A stretch of DNA of 64,000 nucleotides, taken from contig BROG01000555.1 in the NCBI GenBank assembly GCA_030159075.1, positions 97,001 through 161,000 of the forward strand, read 5' to 3'. Source of the DNA: Atrina japonica (Eukaryota; Mollusca; Bivalvia; Pterioida; Pinnidae). Below, one piece after another: positions 35,151 through 49,916 of the stretch (position 1 is its first letter; every line of letters begins with the position of its first letter). The notes beneath the pieces were generated by a model. That model saw only the letters and a program-made list of their open reading frames with translations, was not told the DNA's origin and made no database searches. The translations under genes were made by a program, and so were the position numbers.

Positions 35151-35546
35151 GATGTAGCAATCAATAGAGTAGTTCAGTAAACTGACAACATCATTGATAC
35201 ATGTAGTACCAAGAACTACACATGTATTTGTATTGAAATGTTCCATGTACATTAGAACTATATTTATACATGTAATGTCAGTATTGACATTATAATTAAC
35301 ATTTTTGTACAGCATTTCTTGTAGTGAAAACAAACACAGCCAGTGACTACATGAACCTAGAAACAACTTAAACAAATATACATATATCTACATTTGTATA
35401 TTTATATATTGTACATATATATTAATTTAATGGCATAAATAGGAGGAAATTCTAAAAAAAACAATGTAACTTATTTAATTACAAAATGCATGTACATTTC
35501 CCAGAATACAAGCAATTTTTGTATACATTTGTACATACAAGTTAAT

Positions 35547-36600
35547 ATGTGTGATACAGAGAGATACAATGTACAATGTATGTGTGATACACAGAAAAAC
35601 AATGTACAGTAAAACATGTATATGGGGGTCACCCGAGATACCAGAAAATATTGACCTGTATGTGCAGGTGACCCTTACACACAGGTTTAATTCAGTTGAA
35701 GTATGCAGTCATGGTACTTTTCAAAACTGGCCTTTATAGACAGGCAATCCTTCTGTACAGGTGGCTGCTATAACATGTTTTACTGTACATCTATGTGTGA
35801 CACAGAGATACAATGTATATCTATGTGTGATACAGAAATACAATGTACATCTATGTGTGATACAGAAATACAATGTACATCTATGTGTGATACAGAGATA
35901 CAATGTATATCTATGTGTGATACAAAGATACAATGTATATCTATGTATGTGTGATACAGAGATACAATGTATATCTATGTGTGATACAGAGATACAATGT
36001 ATATCCATGTGTGATACAGAGATACAATGTATATCCATGTGTGATACAGAGATACAATGTATATCTATGTGTGATACAGAGATACAATGTATATCTATGT
36101 GTGATACAGAGATACAATGTATATCCATGTGTGATACAGAGATACAATGTATATCTATGTGTGATACAGAGATACAATGTATATCCATGTGTGATACAGA
36201 GATACAATGTATATCCATGTGTGATACAGAGATACAATGTATATCTATGTGTGATACAGAGATACAATGTATATCCATGTGTGATACAGAGATACAATGT
36301 ATATCTATGTGTGATATCTATGTGTGATACAGAGATACAATGTATATCCATGTGTGATACAGAGATACAATGTATATCTATGTGTGATACAGAGATACAA
36401 TGTACATCTATGTGTGATACAGAGATACAATGTATATCTATGTGTGATACAGAAATAAAATGTACTGTACATCTATGTGTGATACAGATACAATGTACAT
36501 TGTACATCTATGTGTGATACAGATACAATGTACATTGTACATCTATGTGTGATACAGATACAATGTACATTGTACATCTATGTGTGATACATAGGTACCA
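35547..36600. repeat. 30-bp satellite, about 30 copies, with MITE insertion
   Basis: The unit is TATGTGTGATACAGAGATAC then AATGTATATC. Copies vary at TCTATG/TCCATG and TGTATA/TGTACA. The right end (36467-36590) changes to a ~35-bp unit containing TACAATGTACATTGTACAT. Because the period is a multiple of three and the unit has no stop in most frames, open frames of 185-194 codons appear on both strands; they are not genes. Two partial units precede the MITE at 35607. Confidence 0.95.
35607..35785. mobile_element. MITE with CAGTAAAAC ends inserted in the 30-bp satellite
   Basis: It runs from CAGTAAAACATGTATATGGG to CTATAACATGTTTTACTG, 179 bp, with TA on both sides. Its interior matches 4712-4887. 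Joining the flanks across one TA restores satellite sequence (AATGTA + CATCTATGTGTGA), so the satellite was there first. Confidence 0.85.
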
Positions 36601-37149
36601 ATTTCCTCATCACAAAAAGGTTACATCATTGCTATATAAAGAAACAATTTATAAGGTACTATGCACACTATGTATACATAACATGTACATTGTATGTAAA
36701 CAAAGGACTTGTAATTCAGGTTACAATAGTTGAAATAGTAACACTTATCTCAGTGTGGGTTTGTGACATTGTGTTAGTGTTTCACAGACAGATGTTTAAA
36801 GCAACTGCTAATTAATTTTTTATCATTATTTACAATTGTATACCGTCAATATACAAACATGTAAAGTTTGCAAGTTTTACCTTAAAATCATGAAAAGTTA
36901 TAAGTTGGGCTTGAGTACCAAGTAAATCTGGTGACTTTAGGCCCTGATAAATGTGTATATACATGTACTGTAATATGAGTGCTTTAACTGTACAATTCAG
37001 AAGTTATCTACATCTACATGTATATTTACAAAAATGTACATTGATGTACATGTACAAGACATGCACATGTACAAAATATAGGTTTACATGTACTTATAAA
37101 CAAAACAAGTATGAATTAACTCATTCACCTCTAATTAAAGATACATGTA

Positions 37150-37330
37150 CATTTGGACTGTGGATAGTGCATCACACTTGGAACCACAAAGTCTCTCACT
37201 TCTGGTCAGTGCAGACTCGAGCCCTGCTGGAACCCAATCTGATTTTTGTGTGAAGGTTTGTCAGTTTACTTGCAAAAGGCTGGTGATCTCTTCCCAGGTA
37301 CATTGTGGTTCTCTCCTCCACCATTAAAAA
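37150..37330. repeat. Interspersed repeat fragment with GTCAGTGCAGACTCGAGCCC
   Basis: The phrases TCTCACTTCTGGTCAGTGC, GACTCGAGCCCTGCTGGAAC and GGTTCTCTCCTCCACCATTA look like a decayed tRNA-related repeat common in bivalves. Related words (CTCACAGAYTT / GAGAGACTTCATGG) are seen at 19960 and 34880. No A box is clear. Confidence 0.4.
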
Positions 37331-37358
37331 CTGACTGTCACCATATCATGTACATGTA

Positions 37359-37527
37359 CAGTGGAACCTTGCTACTAAGACCACCTCTGACTCAAGTGGT
37401 CTGATTAGAGAAGTGGTCTCTTAAGTGATGTTTTGTAATTATTAAATATTTATCAGAGACTGAAAACTTGTGGTCTGAAATGTGAGGTGGTCTCCTCAGC
37501 GAAGTGGTCTTTAGGTAAGGTTCTGCT
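37359..37527. mobile_element. MITE, CAGTGGAACC family
   Basis: It starts CAGTGGAACCTTGCTACTAA after TA and ends GTCTTTAGGTAAGGTTCTG. The interior repeats GTGGTCT phrases shared with 20355-20492. About 169 bp. A half copy of a related element (GTAAAGGTTCCACTG) ends at 38384. Confidence 0.65.
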
Positions 37528-38394
37528 TTATAAATTATAACTGACAAATTATCCAGTGTGGTATAAAACAAAAGTCAAAAATTCAAAATTTGACACAAGA
37601 GTACATTTTGTACAATACACTATGAGCTACAGCTACAGCAATTACATGTAGTGGAATCATCAGGTGCTTATAAATGCATGTAGAGAAAATTGTTTTACCT
37701 TCCACAATCCAGTTTTGGAAAATATACAGTACTGTTTTGGTTTTTGACAAAACCTGCATGTTTTCACAAGATTATTACTTGACCTTATTCCCAATGCAAA
37801 ATACATTTGTACATAGTGTTTTTCCAAATAATAAGGTAATTAACAGAATTATATATTTTTAGGTCTTCATTATTGCTACTGTAACCTGCAGGTTACAGTC
37901 ATTCCTTTTAGCAGAACCTGTAAACGAGTTACAATGATTTATGTTCTTTTGTGGCCTGTGGTTTCTGTTTACCTGAACCTCAAGGTACATTTGTAACACT
38001 ACCAAATCTAAATGGAGACAATAAGATCTTATTAACTACTATCAAACCAATACATTCTCTGCTTAGCAGACCTTGAAAATTATTTCAAATAATCCACTAT
38101 TTCAACAATTTAAACAAGAAATTGAAACAATGAAAAGAGAAACCTTCTCTTTTCAAGGCAATAAAATGGATTAATTTGACTTCAAATTATAAATTCATAT
38201 ACATGAACATGTTTATATGTAAACCATTTGTCATTTTATGAGATCAAAGTTATAAATGCACATGTGCGTATAATATACATTTTCTATGTATGTAACCTAT
38301 TTCAGTTGTAGTGGTTTTAGACTTGAACAAGGCAGGTGCCCGGTGGTCTCTACTGACAGTGGTCTCAAAGTAAAGGTTCCACTGTACTGTATAT

Positions 38395-38433
38395 AAACTG
38401 TATATATATTATTTATATATTTATATATATATA

Positions 38434-38516
<83 letters not shown>
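38395..38516. repeat. TA microsatellite, left part
   Basis: About 120 bp of TA with a few ATTT interruptions at its left. It stops directly at the inverted-repeat element that begins at 38518. Confidence 0.9.
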
Positions 38517-38517
<1 letters not shown>

Positions 38518-38519
<2 letters not shown>

Positions 38520-40008
38520 GGTTGTCAACTAGTAACTGGTTAACCAAGTACTCGTCGAGTGGTCCGATTATCGAACACTAAAATCAGTACTTGGTTACTT
38601 GAACATAATTTGAAAATCATGTGTATTTTGCATTTTTAATATATCTAGAAATAAAAATAATCGTCTAACTGATTTGACCTACCATCTATCTTTGTTAGAT
38701 ACGTGTTTAAACAACAATTATTGTCTTTATACGTGTCACTTGGTTTGCTTAATCCAGCGGGAGTTGTTTGTATTTAATATCTGGGAGATACATACATGTA
38801 ATGAATTGTTTTCAGTATGATACATGTAATTTAGTTTTAAGATAATTTTGTCTTTAAAGCAACACGAATCATCGGCGGTGAAAAATTTTACATACCTATT
38901 TTATGTGATATTATGTCTCAGAGATATTCCAAAGAGACCATCTGATGAGTAGAATAACAAATGCGTGTGTAAAATTGCAACAATCTTGCAAAACATAACC
39001 CGTAATATCGGTTATTTTTGTCCACTATTGTTTAAGCATTGCAAATTAACTTTCGGTAAATTTTTACGAAAATTACCGAGAGACCCATAAACACCTGCTA
39101 TTTGCAGTTAATACATGTATACATTCTATTTTTATTACCCTTTGCATTTATTTTCGTACATCATCATTTCATACCTAAATCAGACAAAGTTGGTCTTTTT
39201 CGTTGTTTTTAAACATTCGTTTCTGAAATTGTCCACGTGCCTTGTATATTGGGTGATCTTGACTCATTTTTAACTCATCCCATTGCATTCTCGGCTTTAT
39301 CATTCTTGACATATATGATAATGAACTGCCCAACTCCACTGGATATGGCCGCACAATTGTAAAACGTGAGGTACGCATACTTTTCACAGTTTTATTGTTT
39401 TGATTTTGTCAATGTCAGCATTCAGGGTAACATTAAAGATCGTAACATTTTCTATTAGTGACCCGATATTGCTTTACTTTAATGCCGTTATAAGATATGT
39501 TAACCTTAATTGCTAAATTAAACTACTGAAATTAAGAAAACAACTTTATGTAAAAACAGTTATGTTAAAACATTTCATTGAATAAAATGATACATTGCCA
39601 AATCCATGTAAGGTACCAGGGTATCAAATCCATTTAGATTTGGCTTATTCAAGTAAAAAAAAACACATTGAAATATTATCTGGGAGCATATTACCGAATC
39701 TTCTAGAATCTGGATTACGCCCGTTGAAACTTTCATTTTAATACTAATATATTTGTTAAACTACCAATATGGTATTTCAGATTAGACAAAAAGGTCCTTC
39801 CTTATGTGGTGTCCAAAAGCTATAGTATGACCCACAGAGATTTTAAGATTAAACAGATATACATATGTAAGGCAAATAAAAATCTAAACATGCACCTCTC
39901 ACTTAGAATAACATCTGGTAATGCAACTGCAACCTTACATAAGTGACCGAGTAACCAAGTACTGGAAAAAACATTAGGTTAACCAATTAACCAATTTCAC
40001 AACTTTAA
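38518..40008. mobile_element. Inverted-repeat DNA element, 1.49 kb, AGGGTTGTCAAC ends
   Basis: The left end AGGGTTGTCAACTAGTAACT then GGTTAACCAAGTACT is mirrored at the right by AGTACTGGAAAAAACATTAG then GGTTAACCAATTAACCAA and CACAACTTT. Further in, GAGTGGTCCGATTATCG mirrors a GTGACCGAGTAACC phrase. The ends resemble hAT-type non-autonomous elements, which is inference. No transposase is visible. A copy of the 30349 family sits inside at 38876-39152. Confidence 0.7.
38876..39152 (+). mobile_element. Interspersed element, second copy of the 30349 family
   Basis: GTGAAAAATTTTACATACC, TGAGTAGAATAACAAATGCG, GAGAGACCCATAAACACC and CTGCTATTTGCAGTTAATAC match 30349-30600 in order. It is nested in the 1.49 kb element. 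Confidence 0.6.
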
Positions 40009-40012
40009 TTAG

Positions 40013-40013
<1 letters not shown>

Positions 40014-40088
<75 letters not shown>
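40014..40088. repeat. TA microsatellite, right part
   Basis: About 73 bp of TA immediately right of the 1.49 kb element. It may be the other half of the array ending at 38516. Confidence 0.9.
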
Positions 40089-40091
<3 letters not shown>

Positions 40092-40248
40092 CAATTAACC
40101 ATCAGAATATAGAATGCATGTACATGTATGTTCATTTAAAATCTGTTTCCAACTATGGTAGTCTAACTGACTACATACATGTATACATATATACAGACAG
40201 AAATGCTAAATTTAACCTACATGATGTACATGTATTTTGCATTGTATA

Positions 40249-40412
40249 CAGTGAAACTTGTATATAGAGACCCCCTTAGGGACACAACCAAACCAGTCTA
40301 TATAGCGAGGTGGACTTTACAATATATAGAGGTTGATTTGTACACAAATAGTGCTACATGTATTGATGATGCACAACGCAGTCTTTGTACACAGGTGGTT
40401 GCTAAAGCATTG
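40249..40412. mobile_element. MITE, CAGTGAAACT family, right end lost
   Basis: It starts CAGTGAAACTTGTATATAGA after TA and shares CCTTAGGGACACAA, ACCAGTCTATATAG and CACAGGTGGTTGCTAAAG with 12447-12631. The expected TTTTACTG end is replaced by CATTGTAC. Confidence 0.65.
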
Positions 40413-40599
40413 TACATATTAGTTTTTGTACATATAGTACAAATTGAAATGTACCTGATTGATGAACAACTTACATTATTTAGTATTACATTGGACAACA
40501 AAGTCAAACCAGAATATACAAAATGGAGACATTTACAGAGACTGATCAAGAGGGCAAGGAACCAAAGAGAACTCTGTGTAAGATCTAGAATTTCAAGTT

Positions 40600-40985
40600 A
40601 GAGGGAGTTGACCGCTATACATGACATATACCATACCTGTGTATATAGAGGGAGCTGACCGCTATACATGACATGACAGTTGACCACTATACATGACATA
40701 TACGGTACCTGTGTATATAGAGGGAGTTGACCGCTATACATGACATATACCATACCTGTGTATATAGAGGGAGTTGACCACTATACATGACATATACCAT
40801 ACCTGTGTATATAGAGGGAGTTGACCGCTATACATGACATATACCGTACCTGTGTATATAGAGGGAGCTGACCGCTATACATGACATATACCGTACCTGT
40901 GTATATAGAGGGAGCGGACCACTATACATGACATATACCGTACCTGTGTATATAGAGGGAGTTGACCGCTATACATGACATATAC
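40600..40985. repeat. 47-bp minisatellite, about 8 copies
   Basis: The unit is GAGGGAGTTGACCGCTATAC then ATGACATATACCATACCTGT and GTATATA. One copy near 40660 is shortened. The words CCTGTGTATATAGAGG and GACCGCTATA recall the end of the CAGTRRAACC MITE, so the array may have grown from one. Confidence 0.85.
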
Positions 40986-42455
40986 CATTATGCTAAATTA
41001 AAACCATCATGTCTTAGTTGAAATCCATGTTGTCAGTTTAATAAAAAGATATATGAATCACATACATGACATAGGGCCGTAAGGGCCAAAAATAGCCTAT
41101 CTCAAAAAGCTGATTCTTATACTCACATATACGTCATGTGTATATAGAGTAGCTGACATGTCATATATGATTCTATTATACCGAACCTGTATATCAAGCC
41201 CTTAAACATGCCATAGGCATTTCTGGATTTTGACAATATTTCCAGTTTAAGATGATTTTGTAGCATGCACAGGACTCTACAACAATGTAATCACATTTTG
41301 CTTGATTAGATTCTGTATGAATTATTAGTAATTAGACCAAAAAAAATAATGAATTTGAATATTAATTTATTTCAATGTAAGTCAAATAAAATTTAGCATT
41401 GTCATGACAACCAGCATATTTAAAGAATAAAAATTCCAATTGTATGCTAAATAATTATATCAAATTATGCAAATGGTAGTGAACAAAGGACAATTTTATC
41501 AGTTTATATCATTTTGATAAAATTAAATGCTACATAAATCTTAATACATTGTAATATTGTATTTTTATTTTTTATTTTATTGATAAAATTACTTTAATTA
41601 ATACTATCTTTTACCAAATTTAACCAATTGCGACAAAGTCCCAACTGAAAGGGTATAGGACCCTTTTCAAAAAAATGTCTATTAGCCCCTGATTTATTAG
41701 ACAATTGGTTTTCAGAATGTGTTCTCAAAAGACAGGTGGTCTTTTTATGACAATGGTCTCCCAAGACACACACAGACATTTCTATAAAGATAAAGATCTC
41801 TGTTTTCAGTGGGGATTGAATTATTCAATAATAATTATGATTTGCTTACAAGTAATATTAAATGCTGCTTGCCAAATACCATAGTCATTTTTGTTTTAAA
41901 CAGAATTATTTTATACCTCTTATTGCAGAACAGTGAGATGCCTATAGAAACGAACTTCGCTGAGATCTGAGAGAAGACTTCAAAGCCAAAGGCATTACTA
42001 TTACTGAGTACAGTAAATTCATGCACATGCCGAGTTTACATAGCGACAAATAATATTAAAGATTATTCCAATTTATAAGGAATAATCCCAAAGCAATACG
42101 GATAGTTTTAAGACATTTTCAAGTTGAATTATTCCTCGCAAACCGCCACACGTTTCTCGCGTTCCTACGTATAAAAAAAACCGAAATTTTGTTCTACGAT
42201 TCGCCTAGCGCACCCCTGTTGCGGGCCCCGTCAAACGTCAACCAGAGGGTCGGTGTTTTTAAAACGTCGTCTCCGTCCCCAATGTCAAAAGATTTCCATC
42301 GACAGACAAACATGTGTACGATAAGTCATATGAAGAGTACGGATATTTCGGCTTCATACATTACGCTTAAATACTTTCCAAAACTTGCCCGTGTTATATC
42401 AAACAGTTTGAAAACACTTAAACTGAGTACTAATAGTAATAGGCTTATGTCTTAC

Positions 42456-42543
42456 CTCGCAGATCGTCCGGAGTGTCATCGCACCTAAATTCCGCCTGTT
42501 CGTTTTTATCACCAACAACAAAATACACGACTTTTGTTGCCAT
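42456..42543 (-). CDS. Exon 1 of the unrecognised gene (residues 1-29)
   Basis: The start codon at 42541-42543 has A at -3 and G at +4, and an in-frame TAA lies 12 nt upstream, so no longer N-terminus is possible on this exon. The peptide MATKVVYFVVGDKN then EQAEFRCDDTPDDLR has two likely strands and the start of a helix. It has no signal peptide or membrane segment, so a cytosolic or nuclear protein is likely. The exon ends in phase 1 at GTAAGAC. Confidence 0.87.
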
Positions 42544-42699
42544 TTTCCAGTTTTAAACGATTAATCGACAAATTACACATTTGCAAAACATTTCTATATA
42601 AACACAATCTGCTCTGCAACTCTACCTAAGTGTTAGCGATCTCCGCATGGTTATTGCAATTATGGAAAACTCGCTGGGGATCGAAAGGATATCATGGAC

Positions 42700-42700
<1 letters not shown>
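42544..42700 (-). promoter_or_regulatory. Probable 5' untranslated region and core promoter area
   Basis: Sequence directly upstream of exon 1 is CpG-richer than the gene body. A TATATAG word lies about 50 nt upstream of the ATG, which could place a start site within 30 nt of the ATG; TA-rich words are common here, so this is weak. No initiator or upstream exon can be assigned with confidence. Confidence 0.3.
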
Positions 42701-46201
<3,501 letters not shown>

Positions 46202-46608
46202 TTGGATATGAAATCATACGAGGCATGAATACGATGGCGTTCGATTCATTTCATTTTTTTCTCTACTTCTTCTAATAAAACTTAAAAAATAATTATTGAC
46301 TTCAAATTGATTCCGCGTCCCGGAATGTATACATACATCTAGTACCTGGTATTTCGGTACCAGCTGATACTTAAGTAATATTTTGCACTGATAACACCAT
46401 TTAAATTCTAAATTCTTCAAAAGCTAAAATAGTCATCTTTTTTACGGTGGTTACTCTTAGACGGATTTTGCTATACATTAAGAGTTACGTGTATTATAGG
46501 GCCTTGTGTGATACCACTTCCTCTTTAGAAAATATGCATCTTTGATAAATTGGAGCTGAATTGATGAAGTGTCGTTGACAGAAGCGATCGTCTTGAGCAT
46601 TATAACTT

Positions 46609-46872
46609 TGTTACTTTGGTTTGTTTGGTTGTCGTTATACATCCCACCAAGAATTGATGCAAATGCATTGAGGGTACTTTTACGTTCCATGCCTTCCGTG
46701 ACACGTGACCTAGGTTTAAAGCCTCATCCGAAAGACCCGTGACTTTCACATCATATGCCGAGAGTTTGGCGAAGAAACTCACATTTTTACAGTCTTTGGT
46801 ATGATCCAGTCCGGGAGTCGAACCCGGTACCCACCGCTTGCGAGTCAACGCTCTACCACTATACTACCACAA
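46609..46872 (-). mobile_element. tRNA-derived SINE with a different head
   Basis: On the minus strand the head has GTGGTAGTATAGTGGTAGAG (A box and D arm) and a perfect T arm, CCGGGTTCGACTCCCGG. The body contains GTCACGGAAGGCATGGAACG and AAAGTACCCTCAATGC. The tail GGGATGTATAACGACAACCA then AACAAACC is close to the tail of the other three SINEs, although the head differs. It may be a separate SINE family sharing central and tail domains. Confidence 0.75.
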
Positions 46873-47426
46873 ACGGTCTATATAACTTTAATGTGGTATT
46901 ATATTTATAATATTTCTTTTCTAAATTGTATCACACATATAAACAATTTAATTTTTGCGGTTTTTGGAAGTTGTATATAGATTTAGTGTATGCATGTTGA
47001 CGCTACGGCACTGCACGAATGAATGGATTGATTTTTATTTAATTTTACCAGGTTTCAGTATTTATTACGTGTGCAAAGAATGTGGAATTATTGCCATTAC
47101 GCCCATCTGCTAAACTATATAAAAAAAATATATTGTAAAAAAAATATTTGATCCCCTTTCCCGCTTTTCAACCACTTTCCATAATGCATCTTCTAAAACA
47201 GGAATGAACTTTGCTTGTAACCCTCCTCAGTGTAACCGTAGCACCACTTTAAAAACGCATCTCCTCACGCCACTGTACATGTAATACACATGTTCAATAA
47301 AAATGCTGATTTTGAGTTCGAAATGCTGCAGTTAATAGAGGTTTAAGATAAAATAATTAGGTTTAATTTTTGGTCTTGTCTCCAAAACCACCTTATTTCG
47401 GCCCTATTCCCTATTTAATAATCGAT

Positions 47427-47722
47427 GTTTGTTTTTGTTTAATTTTGTTTAACGTCCCACTCAAGAATATTTCACTCATATGGAGACGTCACCAAATGCC
47501 GGTGAAGGGCTTCAAATTTTGGACTATGCTCGGTACTTACGGCCATTGAGCAGTGAGGGTGCAGTGAGGGTTCTTTAACATGCCGACACCTAATGTGACA
47601 CGGGACCTCCAGTTTTTACTGTCTCATCCGAAATACAGGAAACCAACCTGCCGCCGGCGGGACTCGAACTCATGACCTCACGATCCAGAGTCGAGCGCGC
47701 TACCGACTGAGCCAGGCCGGTT
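47427..47722 (-). mobile_element. tRNA-derived SINE, full length
   Basis: Read on the minus strand it begins GAACCGGCCTGGCTCAGTCG then GTAGCGCGCTCGACTCTGG. It has the B-box GGTCATGAGTTCGAGTCCC, then CTGTATTTCGGATGAGACAG and GTTAAAGAACCCTCACTGC, and ends GGGACGTTAAACAAAATTAA then ACAAAAACAAAC. It is the same family as 7327-7610 and the best-preserved head. A short duplication (GTGAGGGT / GCAGTGAGGGT) is present. Confidence 0.85.
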
Positions 47723-47823
47723 CATTTAATAATCAAGTTCAACAAACAAATTCAACAGAAACAATCGTATTGAGTATTTGTTTTGGCCTTGTTAAACCTA
47801 TAACCTTGGGATTATTTAAAATT

Positions 47824-48178
47824 AAAGGGACATTATTATTTTTTTCTTAAATTGTTTTTCATTTTCCTCTACTTAGATTGGAGTACAATATCAAAAAGAA
47901 ATATACACAGACATTCAATACTTTTAAATACCTATATACATGTATTTTGTGAAAAATGTTTGAGAAACCCTGTTTGGCAATTATTCACTTGCAATTGATT
48001 AATTCAGCCTTACTCTTTGTATATCCATACCAATACGCACTTAACCTTGTTGTCACAAACTATATGTGAATATAATTTTTTATGCCTGTGTATAGCTCTT
48101 ATTTGTTATTGTACACCAAGTAAAAGTAGAAAAAATGAAAATATTTTTTTCAAACACAGCTAATACTCCTTTAAGCAT
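47824..48178 (-). mobile_element. TTAAAGG-GCATTA palindromic element, complete copy
   Basis: The left end ATTAAAGGGACATTATTATT and the inverted right end TTAAAGGAGTATTAGCTGTG are mirror-related, and the halves are imperfectly palindromic (TTTTGTGAAAAATGTTTGAG versus TTTTGTGAC...). On the minus strand it matches 15949 and 28162 in order. About 355 bp, non-coding. Confidence 0.75.
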
Positions 48179-48498
48179 CTGAACTTGTTTCACGATCTTG
48201 GGCCTTGTTTTGATTTCAGGTTGACAACGGAATCACGACGGAATTTTCCGGATGTTTGTGTTTGCCCCCTTAATAATAATAATACTTGTATTTATTGGTT
48301 TGCTCTTGTTTTGTTTCTCTTGTTGTTGTTTTTATATTTATGTACGATATGACCTATTTCGCCGTAATCTTGTCAATCTTCGCACTTATTCTTGTTTTTG
48401 TTGATATTTCATTGCTTATCTTGCAACAAACAAAGTCAAGTCTTCATCCAAGTAGATACTGGTATTGTGGTAGCTGGAAAAAATGTATATATACCTGT

Positions 48499-48685
48499 CA
48501 TAGGCGTCGGAAGCAAATTGAAAGTGGGGGGGGGGCTAAACCAACTTAAAACACACACACGCCAGAAGTGGGGGGGCTAAACCAACTTAAATACACACAC
48601 GCCAGAAACGTCTTGGGGGCTAAGCTTCAATTTTCAACACCTATGCCTATCTTTGCAACCCCCCCCCCCGGCTCCGACGCCTATG
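48499..48685. mobile_element. Small MITE with CATAGGCGTCGG ends and G/C runs
   Basis: The left end CATAGGCGTCGGAAGC and the inverted right end CATAGGCGTCGGAGCC are followed internally by long G runs on the left and a C run on the right. Between them a ~42-bp unit (GGGGGGGCTAAACCAACTTA with ACACACACACGCCAGAA) is present twice. Confidence 0.7.
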
Positions 48686-49081
48686 CCTGTATATTATTTC
48701 TAAATACGGAAAAGAAAATAATGTACGTAATTGTACCTGTTGACACGGTGTGTATTGATCTGCTCATTGCATTCTGGGGTTTGTCGTTTCAAGGTCATAA
48801 AGAATTATGAAGAATGGAAATATGTAAATTACTGGAAAAGGTGCGCGTGTGATATCTACATTTCCTTAGATGTTATGTACAAAATGTAATAATTAATTCT
48901 AAAGTTCGTGGTTGATATTTCTAAATTTTTGTGTTTCATTAGTCATTGCAATATTTTAATGTTTTGTGTAGTCTTACATATGCATTTCTGTTTCATTTGA
49001 ATGTTTGAGCAAAATGATTTAAAATTATATTTAGAATTGTGTTCATATAGTTAGATTTTGATTGTACATACATAAATAGTG

Positions 49082-49150
49082 TACAACACAATTTAAACAA
49101 AGGAAACATTTAACATCTATTTATTTCAGCCGCTGCCACCAAGCCGACAA
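49082..49150 (+). repeat. 65-bp duplicated segment, copy 1
   Basis: AAACATTTAACATCTATTTA then TTTCAGCCGCTGCCACCAAG and CCGACAAG matches 50318-50378 (AAACATTTGACATCTATTTA, CCGCTTCCTCCTAGCCGAC). The second copy lies just upstream of a reverse transcriptase fragment, so it may be the element's 5' region. 48690-49080 holds nothing I recognise. Confidence 0.5.
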
Positions 49151-49702
49151 GATGAAGTACTAGTAATTTGTATATTGCACTGTAAGAACTATAAAACATT
49201 TAGTCATTTATAAAAGGAATGAGTGTTGTTTATAACAAACGACGAATGCAATAATGTGCTTAGGTTGGTAATAGTTAGACATGAGAAAGTATATGTTTCG
49301 AAATTTTGTAATATCTTATCAGTAACTATTTGTTTTGAAACTGTACTTCACAGGATATATTTTCTTTTAAATGAAAAATGTTTTTTTAATCTTAACAAAA
49401 TGCCCAATTTAAAAATAAAAATATAATAAATGGGGATATTTTTCGAAAAAAAAAACCCAAAACGACGAGACATTGTTTACTGTATTTGAGCCATAGACAG
49501 AGAAAACAGTGCTTACGTTATAACAAAATGAGATGTACGAAAATAACGAATTTCGTTTTACGTAATACATCTTGTATTTTTTCGCACTGGAAACTGGGCT
49601 CATTTTCACATTTATTTTTTAATTCACATGTGTTAATGTTTTTAAAAATCACAATTTCTCTTACAATTGTCCTAGGGACCCTTTTCAGAGCCGCTGGCTT
49701 AT

Positions 49703-49916
49703 TTAACCCATCAACCCCTGAAGTTACATTTGGACCTGTCCATTTCAAAGAATAGTACATTCAATTGTCGGGATTCAGGGGTGCATGAGGAAGAATAGAA
49801 GTTTTATAATAATTTTGCATGCAATATGAATTGTTCACTTCTGAGTTATGATAGTAGATCATACTATTTATCGATTTGGATAAGTCTAAATGTGATTGCT
49901 GGAGTTGACGAGTTAA
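49703..49916. mobile_element. MITE, CATCAACCCCTGAA family, longer version
   Basis: It starts TTAACCCATCAACCCCTGAA and ends GGAGTTGACGAGTTAA, with TTAA at both limits. 214 bp versus about 87 bp in other copies. An internal TTCAGGGGTGCATGAGGAAG at about 49770 suggests one copy with an added segment. Confidence 0.65.

Larger units (their letters stand above)
28126..42455 (-). other. Intron 1
   Basis: A 14.3 kb intron, the largest, typical of a first intron. Repeats inside are listed separately. I see nothing recognisable at 29120-30345, 30780-31470, 31620-32005, 32415-33185, 33240-34115, 36610-37145, 37530-38315, or 40990-42120 apart from short TACATGTA palindromes. 42121-42455, next to exon 1, is unusually CpG-rich. 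Confidence 0.75.

Noticed and set aside
35721..36517. Overlapping open frames of 185-194 codons on both strands
   Set aside because: They lie wholly in the 30-bp satellite; period divisible by three explains them.
40179..40601. 140-codon open frame
   Set aside because: Its first half is the MITE at 40249; no motif or homologue recognised.
42595..42605. TATA box for the gene
   Set aside because: TA-rich words are frequent throughout; kept only as a low-confidence note in the promoter entry.
46790..46872. Possible functional tRNA gene
   Set aside because: The T arm is perfect, but the acceptor stem does not pair and the sequence continues into a SINE body and tail.
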